Part shown: positions 11,996-23,266 of the stretch, one piece after another
Numbering within the stretch: position 1 is the stretch's first letter
Layout of the letters: each line of letters opens with the position of its first letter
NCBI GenBank assembly: GCA_963682095.1
Contig: OY821755.1
Span: forward strand, 32,928,916-32,992,915
Reading direction: 5' to 3'
DNA length: 64,000 nucleotides
Source of the DNA: Potentilla sterilis
Taxonomy: Eukaryota; Streptophyta; Magnoliopsida; Rosales; Rosaceae
Notes under the pieces: generated by a model
Database searches by the model: none
The model's input: the letters and a program-made list of their open reading frames with translations, nothing else
What the model was told of the DNA's origin: nothing
Translations under genes and position numbers: made by a program

Positions 11996-12861
11996 TGTTG
12001 GAAAATGGTGAAAATCACTATTTATTTTAACCAATTTAATTTGAAAAATTTAAGTGGACTCAATTAATATTCGTTAATGATAAAATATGAATTTTTATTC
12101 TCCGGTATGAGGGTTACAAATTCATGTAATCATCTGCTTAAATTGGTTATGGTGTGAATAAAAAATTGTCATCCAAAACGTGCTCACTACTTGAATTCTG
12201 GAATGTGTAACAACAGAACCCCTTTGAATTTTGTAACAGCAGATTCAATGAGATTAAATACTGTCACGACAGATTTAATGATATTGAATTCTGTAACTAC
12301 CGAATTCATTGTGTAACAGTTGTAACGTATGAAATGGAATTCATTGAGGAAATAGTTATGACATATGAATTAGAATTTATTTATAAATTCATTATGTAAC
12401 GGCTATAACTTATGAAATTATATTCATTTCTGAATTCATGGCAATTAAAGTAGTAGCTTGATCTTCCCCTATATAAAGAGCGACTTATTTCTTTGTTCAA
12501 ACAAAACAAAAAACCCCAAGAGCATTCAGCTTTGTCCTCTTCACAAAGTTGTTCTCTGCTCTACTCTTCTTGTTTTTACTCTGGTGATAGATAGAAGGTA
12601 CTAGCAGTTCATAGGTGTTCTTGTAGCAGTGCAGCCACAAGAGCTCAAAAGGTCGTTGTATCCTGGGAGACGAGTGCCAATAGGCCTGTTGCACCGGTAG
12701 AGGCGGCGTAATTGTCTTAAGGACAGTGTGTGACACACACAACTCGACTCTTTCCCTTCTGATTTGAAACTCCATTGATATTGGTTGAGTATAATCCTAC
12801 TCCATTCTTTGATTCTGAAATTTTGGTTTTAATTTCAAATTAAGAATTTATTTCAATTATA
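11996..12861 (+). repeat. Copia-2 3' LTR, fused to Copia-3 LTR
   Basis: Direct repeat of 8476-9350, with a TATATAA box at 12470-12476, an extra 35-40 bases near 12345-12385, and a deletion near 12815. Its right end runs into the Copia-3 LTR with no target-site duplication. Confidence 0.85.
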
Positions 12862-13307
12862 ATATCTCATGAGAGTCCAACACACATATGCATCTTGTGA
12901 AATAAGTAAAAGAGATTAAATGATAAATGCTTAACTTTGATATTAATCTCTATAATCTGTCGAGATAAATACAAGAAGTTTAAATGGTATATATCTTTAT
13001 GCTATGGTAATCATATAGAGTAACTAATCGGATTGAATTTTGAGTTGCCTTGTGAAATGGGACTCAAGTGGTATGACTAGAATATAAAGGGGTCCCTGTG
13101 CAACCTTCATATAACGTACAAAAGTCATTTCTCACAGTGAGTACTAAGGCTGGAGTGTTGCATAGAAGCTTCCTTTTGCAGAAAACTAATGATACTCAAC
13201 ATGAACAACCAAGGTATTCTACTGTCTATGATTGTGTTCTCAATTGTATGTTTATGCTGATAACATGAGACAATGTGTTTGTGCTTATTTGTGGTCACAG
13301 TTCAATA
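12858..13307 (+). repeat. Copia-3 5' LTR, first ~28 bases missing
   Basis: Matches 41971-42255 joined to 63001-63163. The 3' copy starts with TGTTAGAATT at 41943; the corresponding first bases are absent here, and the sequence instead continues leftward into the Copia-2 LTR. It ends with GTGGTCACAGTTCAATA. Confidence 0.88.
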
Positions 13308-13309
13308 TG

Positions 13310-13322
13310 TGGTATCATAGCG
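13310..13322 (+). other. Copia-3 primer-binding site
   Basis: TGGTATCATAGCG directly follows the 5' LTR. It is the initiator tRNA-Met type site TGGTATCAGAGC with one change. The following 1.27 kb (13323-14592) is leader without a recognisable gene; a TTTTCAG just before the gag homology may be a splice acceptor. Confidence 0.8.
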
Positions 13323-14592
13323 TACCATAAATTTTCATAAATCTTTGTTGTGTTATGCATGATCGATTGAAATGTTTTTGAAATTTTTTCTTTCAAAAAT
13401 GATAAACCAAGCTTGGGCCAAGAACATGTCGAGGCCCAAAACACAGAACCAGTACAAACATGAACCCATGACCCGTTTAGAAACACGCGGATCCCTGCGA
13501 CTCGACTCGTTTTGTTTTAAAACTAAAGCTGTTGTGTTTATAAAAACAACCAAGAATTGGGAATAAGGGTTCTTCACCAAAATTGATCTTGGGATAATTT
13601 TTTGCTGCTTGATGGATTTCTTTACATGGTTAGTGTGCGAATTAGATTCTGGAATACATATTGTTGTTACTGACTTTGTTTTGCAAGCGCGGGATCGTCC
13701 TGGTATGTATTTTGTTCAATTCCAAAAATGGAAATTTTCGGCTAAATTCATTATGATTTGGATGTTAAGAACCCTAGAGCTTTACTTGGGGAGCATTAAG
13801 CTATTAGTTTGGTTTGCCCAGATGAAATTTAAATATCAATTGCTTGTTTTATGGTTGTGTTCATGTTGATTATCGATATGATTGAATGGTTTCTGGCAAT
13901 TGATGATGGCTTATGAGTTTATATTACTAGCTAATGTTATATTCTAATTAATACATGTAAAGTTATAGTTTTGGCGTTAGAATGATTGTGGCTTCTCCCT
14001 ATTGCAAGTTTAGATGTTAAAATTGTGTTTTACAAGTACAAATTGGTTGTGTTTCTAGTAAGCTATTGTTTATGGTATGAAACATTAAGGAACCAGCATT
14101 CAAAAGTCAACTTAAATTTTTAGTTTTCATATTGCACACAACAAAGCTAATTGAAATTTTTTGTTAATTAAAAGCATTGAAACTAGAAGTTGGATAACTG
14201 TTCTAGAAATAGGGATTGTATCATCCACATAAATCATAACTGTTCTATTAACTTTACCTATTTTTAGAAACAAGTATGGTTCTGAATATGGCATATTATA
14301 AATCATCAAGCACAATTTGATCTTTTCTTTTTGCCTACAGGTATTGACTGATCATATTATTGAATTAAAATGTGTCATAGTTCAGTTAAAACTAAGGAAT
14401 AACTTGTGCTTTGCCATACAGGTAGACTGGCTATTGAATTATAAGTATGCTTATTGAATGTACATTCTGAAATGGTTTTGGTTTGACACTTTATGTGTTC
14501 TGTGAAAGTTGTGTTTGGTGTGGTTCTGGTTATGATGATTTTCAATTTTGAAAAACTTATTTATATGAGTGCAGTAACCAGTTGCACTATAC

Positions 14593-15180
14593 TTGGACTT
14601 TTCTTTTCTTTTGTTTTCAGTTTTCACTCCGGTCAGCCTAGATCATATCGTTCCCCCTACCGGTAGCAACTATAAGGCTTGGAGAGATGACTTAGACCTC
14701 AACCTAATTCAACAAAATGTTGATTGGTGTTTGACTGCCCATATTCCTGCTGAAAATGTGGAGGGTGGTGCTGATAGAGATAGGTGGATGAGGGCGAACA
14801 AAATTTGTAAGCTCATATTCATGAGGACTATGTCTGATGTTGTGAAGGGTGGTATTCCTGACAAGGATTTAGCTAGTGAGTTTCTTACTGCCATAGCTGA
14901 GAGGTTTCAGGTCAGTGAAAAGGCTGAGACTAGCATGCCTCTTGATGCTCTGCATGGTATGAAGTATGAGATGTCGATGAATATCAGGGAGTATATTATG
15001 AAAATGATTGACATAGCAGCCAAACTTACTGTCCTTAAGATGCCATTGCCGGATGATTTGCTAGTTCTCCTAGTTCTGAAGTCACTCCCTGTGAAGTTTG
15101 ATCAGCTGGTAACAACCTACAATACCCAAAAGGACAAGTGGACTCTAATGAGTTGATTGCTGTTTGTGTCCAGGAAACAT
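14593..15180 (+). pseudogene. Copia-3 gag fragment
   Basis: An open frame of 187 codons (14593-15156) with Copia gag (UBN2-type) features. It has the start region TGSNYKAWRDDLDLNL, then WCLTAHIPAEN, DRDRWMRANKICKLIFM, and the helix with LVTTYNTQKDKW. The methionine at 14593 is the first in frame, but the homology proper starts at FTPVSLDHIVPP, so the true start may lie in an upstream exon. The frame breaks near 15150 (the next part, ELIAVCVQE, is in another frame). No zinc knuckle or protease remains; the next recognisable piece is the pre-integrase region, so a deletion removed the middle. Confidence 0.88.
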
Positions 15181-15204
15181 GAGAGGATTAAGAAGCCGTA
15201 GGAT

Positions 15205-15507
15205 TTGTTAAGTTAATTTTGAGACCAGAAGTTTTCTTAGTTTTGGAGCAAGTGTATTATGTTCCTTCCATGTCTAGGAACTTGATTTCAATTGCTATTT
15301 TGGTTAAAGACAATTTTTCAGTTTGTTATTGATTCAGTTGGAATGAAAGTAAATCGTGCTTCTCATTATCTTGGTACTGCAAAGTTTATTGATGATTTTT
15401 CCAGATATTGTTATGTGTATCTAATCTCAGAAAAGAGTCAAGTTTTAGAGAAGTTTAAGATCTTCAGATTAGAAGCAGAAAAGGAACTGAATGTAGTCAC
15501 TAAATAA
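15205..15507 (+). pseudogene. Copia-3 pre-integrase/integrase fragment (5' part)
   Basis: About 15245-15320 reads LEQVYYVPSMSRNLIS, the pre-integrase region. About 15370-15495 reads KFIDDFSRYCYVYLI and SQVLEKFKIFRLEAEKEL, the start of the integrase catalytic core. The piece stops where the Athila-like block begins; the missing continuation is at 38594. Confidence 0.88.
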
Positions 15508-15539
15508 GTAGTATATTTCAGGCACATCAATTTTATAAT

Positions 15540-15556
15540 CCCCGGCAACGGCGCCA
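15540..15556 (-). other. Athila-type primer-binding site (tRNA-Asp)
   Basis: Minus strand TGGCGCCGTTGCCGGGG, complementary to the 3' end of plant tRNA-Asp. It lies at the outer edge of the block, next to the truncated end. Confidence 0.85.
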
Positions 15557-15561
15557 AAAAT

Positions 15562-17636
15562 TGATGGAACCGCCGAAGCGACTCAAGCAATCAAAAACCC
15601 TACAATCGTTAGTAGTATAGAATAAGTAGGGATCGTTTTAGCCGGGGATTAAGGGTACCTGAAATATGAGAATGTTAACAAAAATATTCACAAACATATA
15701 TGCACACAATTGTCACACTTATATACATATATACGAATTTACACGTCACAATGGGGGAAAGATATGGTTCGGCAGCAAAGCTGCTACTAACACTAAGATA
15801 CGAAAATTAAACCTAAACTACTATATACAAGTGATCATCATCTCTCACAAAACATTTAGCACCAAAGACTCTTTAACATATAAACTCACATGCAAGAAAG
15901 TAAGGAACAAGTATCAACATGTTTAAATTCAAAATTAGTTCCGACTACAACTTAGTTGTAAGACTTCTCAAGTTTTAAGACCGAACTTTCGGTTATGGGC
16001 CCTAAAGTTATGTTAATCCTTTTGAGCCTTAACAATTGTGCGCAATGGTCTAAATTGGAGACAAGCAAAATAAGTAAGGTTGTCAATCATCTTATTTTAA
16101 ACATGCAAGTATCTAAAGTATTAAACCCTAAGTGAGCAACACAAACCAGAGCGACCTTTTGAGTATGGCAACGTTCGTAATTACTCTAGCTGATTAAACC
16201 TAGCACCTAGATCAATGTTCAAGACAACACTAAGTACCGATTTTCATGCCCAATGCTTAAATACTAACCAATTTCGAACCTAAAACATGCATCTATACCA
16301 CTGTCCTAATTATCTAACACATGAATTTACAAGTTACATATTACAAATTAACATGCAAAATTCATTGTTCTTGTCGAAACCTAAACATAAATCTAAGCAT
16401 CGATTCAAACAAGTATTTAACATACAATTTATAAAACCAAAATCGATTCATACATAGACATATAAACCAACACCTAACATACATGAGTGTTTCATAGACA
16501 AAACTAAACATAACTAAACAAAAATTACAAAACCGAAGAAGAGAGTGGATCACACTTTGAGACACCTTGAGAGCTTCACGTCGTGTGGACCCGGCGAAGT
16601 ATGGAGGCTGGGGTGAGGCTGCACGGCAGTGAGTCACGTCGGCAGTAGGTTATGGAGGCAGAAAAATCCAAGGTTTCGGCAAGGCAGAAACTTGGTTGAA
16701 GTGAGGTGAAGGTGGTTTTCGGTTAAGGTTTTTGTCTAGGATCTTTGGGGAATTTTAGTAGAGTTTAGGCCTTGTGTTTATGCTTGAGATGAGATGATTT
16801 TTCTGTAGGAAAACATGGCTATATATAGAGGCAAATTCGGCAGAAACCCTAGGTAGAAAACCTAGTCCAAATCGGCAAAGGCAATCCTTGTACAACAAGG
16901 TTTTGGTTCCTTCCTTTCTTGGTTCTTCTAGGAAACTTCTTTTTCTGATTTTCTTCCTTGGATTGGGCTGCATATCTTTATGAACTTCTTGTGTAGGCTT
17001 GACAACTCCATTTGGTGAGCTTGGTCCATGGAAAAATGCCCCAAACCCGCAAGAACACAAGACCGGCAGCAACTCGGCTGGAATGACCTTGCTCCAGTAA
17101 ATCCTGCATATCTCCCTTCTTGGAGCTCCAATTGATGCGATTCCAAGTCTCAGATAAACTAGACACATATAGCCATCTCCCTATAAAATATCTCGATCAA
17201 ATTCCTTGTGAATCGTCGGGAATGATTTTTCGAAGTTGGATCAAAGTCCCAGGAAAATCCTGGAAGCCCCTGGATTGGTTTGCTCGGACTGCCGTTTTGC
17301 AGCCATCTTTTGGGTGACTTCCCGAACTCCGATTGATCTGAAATTTTAACACAACATTCCTCAGTATATGAATAATAAGCACACCAAATTTCATTAAATT
17401 TTGATAAGGATAGATCGCACTTGTACGCATCTCAAAATCACGAAAAAGACATATTTTGCACTATTTTCCAGATTTCTCAAACTTAGTCATTTTTCGGATT
17501 CTTAACCAATTTTTCACCAAACTCTACCAAAATGACATTAAACTATATTATGACTCAATCTTAGATAAATAAGGGTTAAACAAAGCATAAACGAGGGCGT
17601 AAACATATAATATCGTCGCACATTGTGCTCCTATCA
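15562..17636 (-). repeat. Athila-like element 1 LTR
   Basis: 2,075 bp. On the minus strand it begins TGATAGGAGCACAATG, preceded by a purine-rich GTGTGGGGTAG, and ends CCATCA. It is the diverged inverse of the LTRs at 21280-23244 and 26170-38563. A TATA box (CTATATATAG) lies at about 16811-16820. Confidence 0.85.
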
Positions 17637-20319
17637 ACTACCCCACACTTATCCTTTGCTAGTCCCTTAGCAAACTAAATTAAACTAAGACTCAAAACAA
17701 ACTATTGCCCCTAACAATTTGTCTCAGGCTCGTATGTACACATAGCTTTCAAGTTAATGCATGAGAATGCTAAGCACGAAAATTCCGAGCTTCATGAACA
17801 TGTAACATCAATAAAAACATATAAGAACAAAAAGTAAACATGTAGACATGTTAAGCTAGTTCAATCATCCTCACTAGGCATACTCTCTTCTTTTCTCTCG
17901 AAGCATGGTTATTCACTCAATAGTATATGCAAGTGAAAGATAATGAACTACGAAGAGTAACTTGCATATGTCAAGAAAAGAAAGCTCTTTGTGAAATTTT
18001 ATGGAAACACCTCATGTAACAACTATGTGCACCAATGAACCAAAGCCATACGCGCGCTTACTCTTGAGATAATCTCCACAAATCAAATTTAACCATCTTA
18101 AGAATCATGAAAAAGATCAATAAAAGGGGTTGTAATGGGGCTAGGCTAAGAGGTATTCGATATTTGAATAAGGAGGCTCAAAACGTCACCGTGCGCTTTA
18201 GCAAAGCTCGAATCTCCTTATATCTTCTCATCAAGGGCCGAATTTCATCTTTGTTGGACACTTCCTTCATTGTTGACTTCCCCACAACATAGTGAATATG
18301 AACAAAGGTCAAAATATAACAATGCTAGACCTTCACATGCAAACAAAACTCCAAATTCACAACACTTTTCAAGACTAGACTTAGCAATTTACACTTTGAA
18401 ACCGTGCCTATTTCTTTTCTTTTCTTTCGGACTTGATTTTTCCCTTTTCTTTTCTTTTCTTTTTCTGTCCGAATCACATATTTTCTGTTTTCTTTTTACT
18501 AGGCACGGCACAATTACAATTTTCATACAATTTTCTAGCTAAGTCTACCCCACACTTGTTCTTCTTCATCACTTCACGCGAAAACTCCTTCAAAAATCAA
18601 GCTTTGCCGACACACAATGGTCAAGACATCACTATACTAAGTTCATGGAAAGTGTTTAAGGGTGATGAAAGAAAAGGCTAATCGTAGGCTCAAAGGGGGT
18701 TTACTAAGGTGTCCCACGACGGGCTCCAATAGGGCTCATGCTTTATTTGACAATGGTGGTAAACCTAAATGATCTTCATTCAATCACATTCAAAATCAAG
18801 GTAGTTTATGATTAAAAATGTTTTGAAAATCAACAAGAGTAAGTTCTAGCATACTAGAGTTCATTAAAAAGCTATGGCACATAGTCATCGAATAATCAAA
18901 GAATTATGAGGTTTCATGCTTCCTACGAATCTATTGAATTTTATCTTTTTATCACTCAAGAAGAAAGCAAATTGGCTCTAAAGCTCACATAGGTTATTAT
19001 GGAAACAAACTAGCTAAAACATGCATGCTTCATTAATCAACAAGTCCTACATGCTCCTACCAATGCACAAAATCCATGAAACTCACAATTTTAATTGTAT
19101 GCATAACCATCATCTATGTATGCAAAGAGGAGAAAAACATCATTGACATTTTAGGGGCATCCTAAGACTCGAAACAAACAAATTAAACACTCTATTTTTG
19201 TGGAACAATTTTATGAAATTTTCTTTTCTAACTAAGCACACAAAAACATAAACGGAATACGTTATCCCACCCCACATTTAGAAAATTACATTGTCCTCAA
19301 TGTAAGCACAAGTTTATATCAACAAATTTCCTAAGCATGCAATCGTCTAACACATTCCAACATATCATCACAAACCAAAGACAAAGAGAAGGGTTAAGAA
19401 ATTTCAAACTCTCGGTGATGGCTCCTTCGTTTTTCTTGGTCGTATGGGGTTGCCTCCCAAGTAGCGCTTAAGGTTTATAGTCCGTAGCCTAGACTTCTCA
19501 CCATGTGTGTTGTGTGTTCATCATGCCATGTGCAGCTCCGCAGTTGCTGCCCCTCTCGGCAGTAGGATTTTCTTGGCAGGCAAGCTTCTCTCGGCAGACG
19601 TGTCTGCTTCTCTTGAGACATGATTTTGGGTATGTTCCACTATCCTAATACAAAAGTGTTCTGAATAAATGTTGTAGTGAACACATAGAGCTTTCCAACG
19701 GTATAAAATTCGTCCCAATCGGACCATCAGAAGTACTCTTTCTTTGGCTTTTTGTCAGACCTATTGATCTGCCCAGTTTTCTGCTTCGCCAGATTGACCT
19801 TGCTGTACTCAAATTGAAACTGGGAACGGTTCGTAGCTCCAAATCCACTTCTGTAAAATCCTAAGGAAAGTAGACTCAGAGATCTTTCCAACGGTATATG
19901 GCTCAGTATCCCAGGTTTTGTGAGCTGAAAACGGCAGCCATTCAAAATTGACATACAGTACTGCCGGAATTCTGCTTTGGGCAGAACTTGGTATTTCCTG
20001 CACTTTTTCTTTTCAATTCAATCTGCACACGCACAAGACACTTCAAAACGAACAAAACCAAAAATAAATATAAGAAGAAAAAGTTGAGTTAGAAAAGAAT
20101 GAGTTAGAAAATCAGAGTTAATATGTTAAAGTTAGTAAAGGTTAGAAACAATTACATGTTAGAATCAAGTTACAAGTTAAAGTTAGCAGTGAAAATTTTC
20201 TACAATACATACATGAATTAGCAAAGTTAGAGAAAATTTATACAAAACCGAAAATAAAGCTATACGAAATTTGCACAAATATACAAAGTTAACATTCAAA
20301 TATAACAAGATTTTATAAT
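17637..20319 (-). repeat. Athila-like element 1 internal region
   Basis: 2.7 kb without a recognisable protein. In the minus direction it opens after the primer site with AT-rich leader, then a CTGCCGAG-rich part (about 19530-19620), the words GGAGGCAACCC and TACATTGAGGACAATG (about 19300-19460), then a long AT-rich tail to the purine tract at 17637-17650. The GC-rich part is much shorter here than in element 2. Confidence 0.75.
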
Positions 20320-20336
20320 CCCCGGCAACGGCGCCA
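20320..20336 (-). other. Athila-type primer-binding site (tRNA-Asp)
   Basis: Second minus-strand TGGCGCCGTTGCCGGGG, marking the true 5' start of the internal region of element 1. The LTR that should follow to the right is missing. Confidence 0.88.
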
Positions 20337-20341
20337 AAAAT

Positions 20342-21279
20342 TGGTGGGAGCCTAAGCTCGCACACAATAAGCCATGATCTTCTTCTCTCTCACTTTTCAC
20401 TAGCCGAAACTCTGTCCACCTAGCACCACAAATCCCATACACTTTTACAAGCCGAATCCACCATATTCATCACCACCACCGATCGCACATCATCACCACC
20501 GAATCCTCTTTGCCGATTCCTCTCCAAGGTTTCTTTTAAAGTGTGATTCACTCATCTCTCATGGCTTGTAATTTTCTGTATAATTACTTAACTTTGTCTA
20601 TGAAGTTTGTAAGGATTTGTGGTTTGTTATTTGGTTTTATTAATTTTACATTAGATTTCCGAAATTCTGTTATGTGTTTTGGTTTTCTTTTTATCTAATT
20701 GATGAACATGTGTATGACGAATTGATTGCATGATAATAGGGCAGTAACTTTGTTTGATAATTTGATGATTTTATTTGGTTTATTTTCTGAATTCGTATGC
20801 ACAACAAGTTTTAGGGTTAAGAAAAGCTTTAGCTAGGCTGATCTTGGGTTTAATTTTTTATGTTACCGAACCACAAATATAAGGTAAGTTATACACGAAG
20901 TTGATTTATCTTGTATTGGTTCTAAGGGATAGAGTAATTCAGAAAATATGCATGTTGAAGCAAGGTGAGGTGGCGCCATACTTGTTGCATGTTTCCAACT
21001 CAACTCATTGTGCTTATGTGTTTCTTGGTTTAATTTCTACACGAAGTGTCTTTAAACTGATTAGCACTATGTTTAGGGTTATGCACGAAGCTAATTCTAA
21101 ATAATTGAGGAGTTTTGAATGATTAGATGAACCACGAAGGGCTCTAGTTATAATTGGAACTAAATTGCATGAAATCGGATTCAATAAAGTTGCTGCCGTA
21201 TTGTTGTTTGATCGGTTTGTTATGTGACTGTGAGTTTTGTGTGATGTGTATTGTGTAAAAGATGTTGATCACATGTAAA
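20342..21279 (+). repeat. Diverged Athila-like LTR fragment, plus strand
   Basis: Most of this stretch aligns with the 3' half of the plus-strand LTR (about 22100-22975): both have CTCTCCAAGGTTTC, TTAACTTTGTCTATGAAG and a GGTGNCGCC word in the same order. It is much more diverged than the other LTRs here. At 21279/21280 it jumps to a position near the start of an LTR, a recombination-type junction. Confidence 0.7.
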
Positions 21280-23244
21280 TGTTAATTTGGTAGAGTTTGG
21301 CGAAAAATGGTTAAGAATCCGAAAAATGACTAAGTATGAGAAATCTGGAAAATAGTGAAAAATGTGTCTTTTTCGTGATTTTGAGATGACCAAAAGTGCG
21401 ATCTATCCTTGTCCGAATTTAATGAAATTTGGTGTGCTTATTATTCATATACTGAAGAATGTTGTGCTAAAATTGCAGATCAATCGGAGTTCGGGAAGTC
21501 ACCCAAAAGATGGCTGCAAAACGGCAGTCTGAGCAAACCAATCCAGGGGCTTCCAGGATTTTCCTGGGACTTTGTCCCAACTTCAAAAAATCATTCCCGA
21601 CGACTCACAAGGAATTTGATCAAGCCCTTTTATGGGGAGATGGCTATATGTATCTAGTTTATCTGAGACTTAGAATCGCATCAATTGGAGCTCCGAAGAG
21701 GGAGATATGCCGGATTTACTGTAGCAAAGTCATTCCAGCCGAGTTGCTGCCGGTCTTGTGTTCTTGCGGGTTTGGGGCATTTTTCCATGGATCAAGCTCA
21801 CCAAATGGAGTTGTCAAGCCTACAAAAGAAGTCCATGAAGATATGCAGCCCAATCCAAGGAAGAAAATCTGAAAAAGAAGTTTCCTAGAAGAACCAAGAG
21901 AGGAAGGAACCAAAACCTTGTTGCACAAGGATTGCCTTTGCCGATTTGGACTAGGTTTTCTACCTAGAGTTTCTGCCGAATTTGCCTCTATAAATAGCCA
22001 ACTTTTACACAGAAAAACTTGTCACATTCCAAAGTAAAAATCTAGCCAAAGCTCTACCTAAATTTCCCTTGAGTCATACACAAAAACCTTAGCCAAAACC
22101 ACCTCCACCACACCCAAAGTTCTTGCCGAACCTTGGTTCTTTTGCTGTCGACACTACCACTGCCGAGCAGCAGCCTCCATCCGATCACCACCATCCGCCG
22201 GATCCACACCAAGACGAAGCTCTCCAAGGTTTCTAATGTGTGATCCACTCCCTACTCTTGGTTATGTAATTTTTGTTGTAGTTATGTTAAACTTTGTCTA
22301 TGAAGTTAGCATGAATTCTTGGTTTCAAACTCTATGTCTATGTATTGTTTGGAGTGAAATTTGGTTTTATGATTTGTATGTTCAATTTGTTTTCTTTGTC
22401 TTTAAGTGGTATTTGGATGTAAGAATACAAATTGCATGTTAAAAATTAAGGAAAATATGAAGTAAAGAGATAGGATTAGATAGGCAAGTATGTTCACTCT
22501 GATTCTAGTAATTCGTTCTTGGTTTAGTCTTTAAATCCGTGTGCCTCAAAGATTGGTACTTAGCATAGTCGCGATATGTTTTGAGTATTGATCTTATATC
22601 CGTCAACATGATAGGACTAGAGTGGTTTAAACGACTATGCATGTTAACAAGAAGTGGTGACGCCTTGCTTGATTGATATGTTTCCGACTAAAAAGACCTT
22701 GTGCCTAATTACTTTGCATGTTTGATTTCGACGATAAGTGTTCTCAAATGTGTTTAGTATAACTTTAGGGTTAGACGATAAGTTAATCTTGAAGTACTTG
22801 AGAGTCTTAATCGATTAGTAAACCGATAAGGAGCTAATTAGGTTGGAACTAAGTCGGATCTAGGATATTGTGTACCCTTGCCATATGTCTTGTTTTGTCA
22901 ATTTGCTAAGTATTTTGATTGCTTTCGTGTTAGTACTTTGTGAAAGAATGTCGACCAAACTTGTAAATAGTAATTTAGGATTTATTTTCAGCAATTTATT
23001 TTCGTGCCTAGCGTTAGGGCAGCCCTTGCTGCCGAACCTCACCTCAATCCCCCTTGATTTCATGTGAATATGTATATATGTATATAAGTGTGACAATTGT
23101 GTGCATATGTATTTGTGAATATTTGTGTTAACATTCTCATGTTTCAGGTACCCTTAATCCCCAGCTAGAACGATCCCTACTTATTCTATACTACTAACGA
23201 TTGTAGGGTTATTATTGCTTGATGCTCGCTTCGGCGACATGTCA
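21280..23244 (+). repeat. Athila-like element 2 5' LTR
   Basis: Starts inside the LTR at TGTTAATTTGGTAGAG and ends GACATGTCA. A TATA box (TATAAATA) lies at 21989-21996. It is the uninterrupted reference for the CACTA-1 site: GTGCTTATTATTCATATAC at 21437-21455. Confidence 0.85.
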
Positions 23245-23249
23245 ATTTT

Positions 23250-23266
23250 TGGCGCCGTTGCCGGGG
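23250..23266 (+). other. Athila-type primer-binding site (tRNA-Asp)
   Basis: TGGCGCCGTTGCCGGGG, six bases after the LTR end. It matches the 3' end of plant tRNA-Asp and is the best evidence for Athila-like affinity. Confidence 0.9.

Larger units (their letters stand above)
8476..12861 (+). mobile_element. Copia-2: gag-pol-deleted Copia element with a foreign-looking frame
   Basis: Two direct repeats of about 870 bp, both starting TGTTGGAAAATGG, enclose 2.6 kb. The LTRs are at 8476-9350 and 11996-12861. The interior holds a 289-codon open frame (9643-10512), then strongly mutated remains of Copia reverse transcriptase/RNase H (about 10780-11420) and a long 3' untranslated part. Gag body, protease, integrase and most of the reverse transcriptase are missing. 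No primer-binding site like TGGTATCAGAGC is visible after the 5' LTR. The 3' LTR abuts a truncated LTR of Copia-3, so no target-site duplication can be read. It could only have moved with proteins supplied by a relative. Confidence 0.82.
15530..20341 (-). mobile_element. Athila-like element 1, minus strand, non-coding and incomplete
   Basis: A minus-strand element consisting of an LTR (15562-17636) and an internal region (17637-20341) that ends in a primer-binding site at 20320-20336. The opposite LTR is missing: after 20341 only about 20 bases fit before a plus-strand LTR fragment begins. The left LTR is itself followed by a second copy of the primer-binding site (15540-15556) and about 10 internal bases, as expected if this was once an LTR in a tandem array. 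The internal region matches the reverse complement of 23245-26169. No gag or pol homology is visible, so it depended on a partner element. The primer site and the conserved words GGAGGCAACCC and TACATTGAGGACAATGTAA are those I associate with Athila Gypsy elements. Confidence 0.78.

Noticed and set aside
18107..18681. Short Ser/Phe-rich frames in the Athila-like interior
   Set aside because: Low-complexity pyrimidine-rich sequence; not conserved as a frame in the inverted copy.
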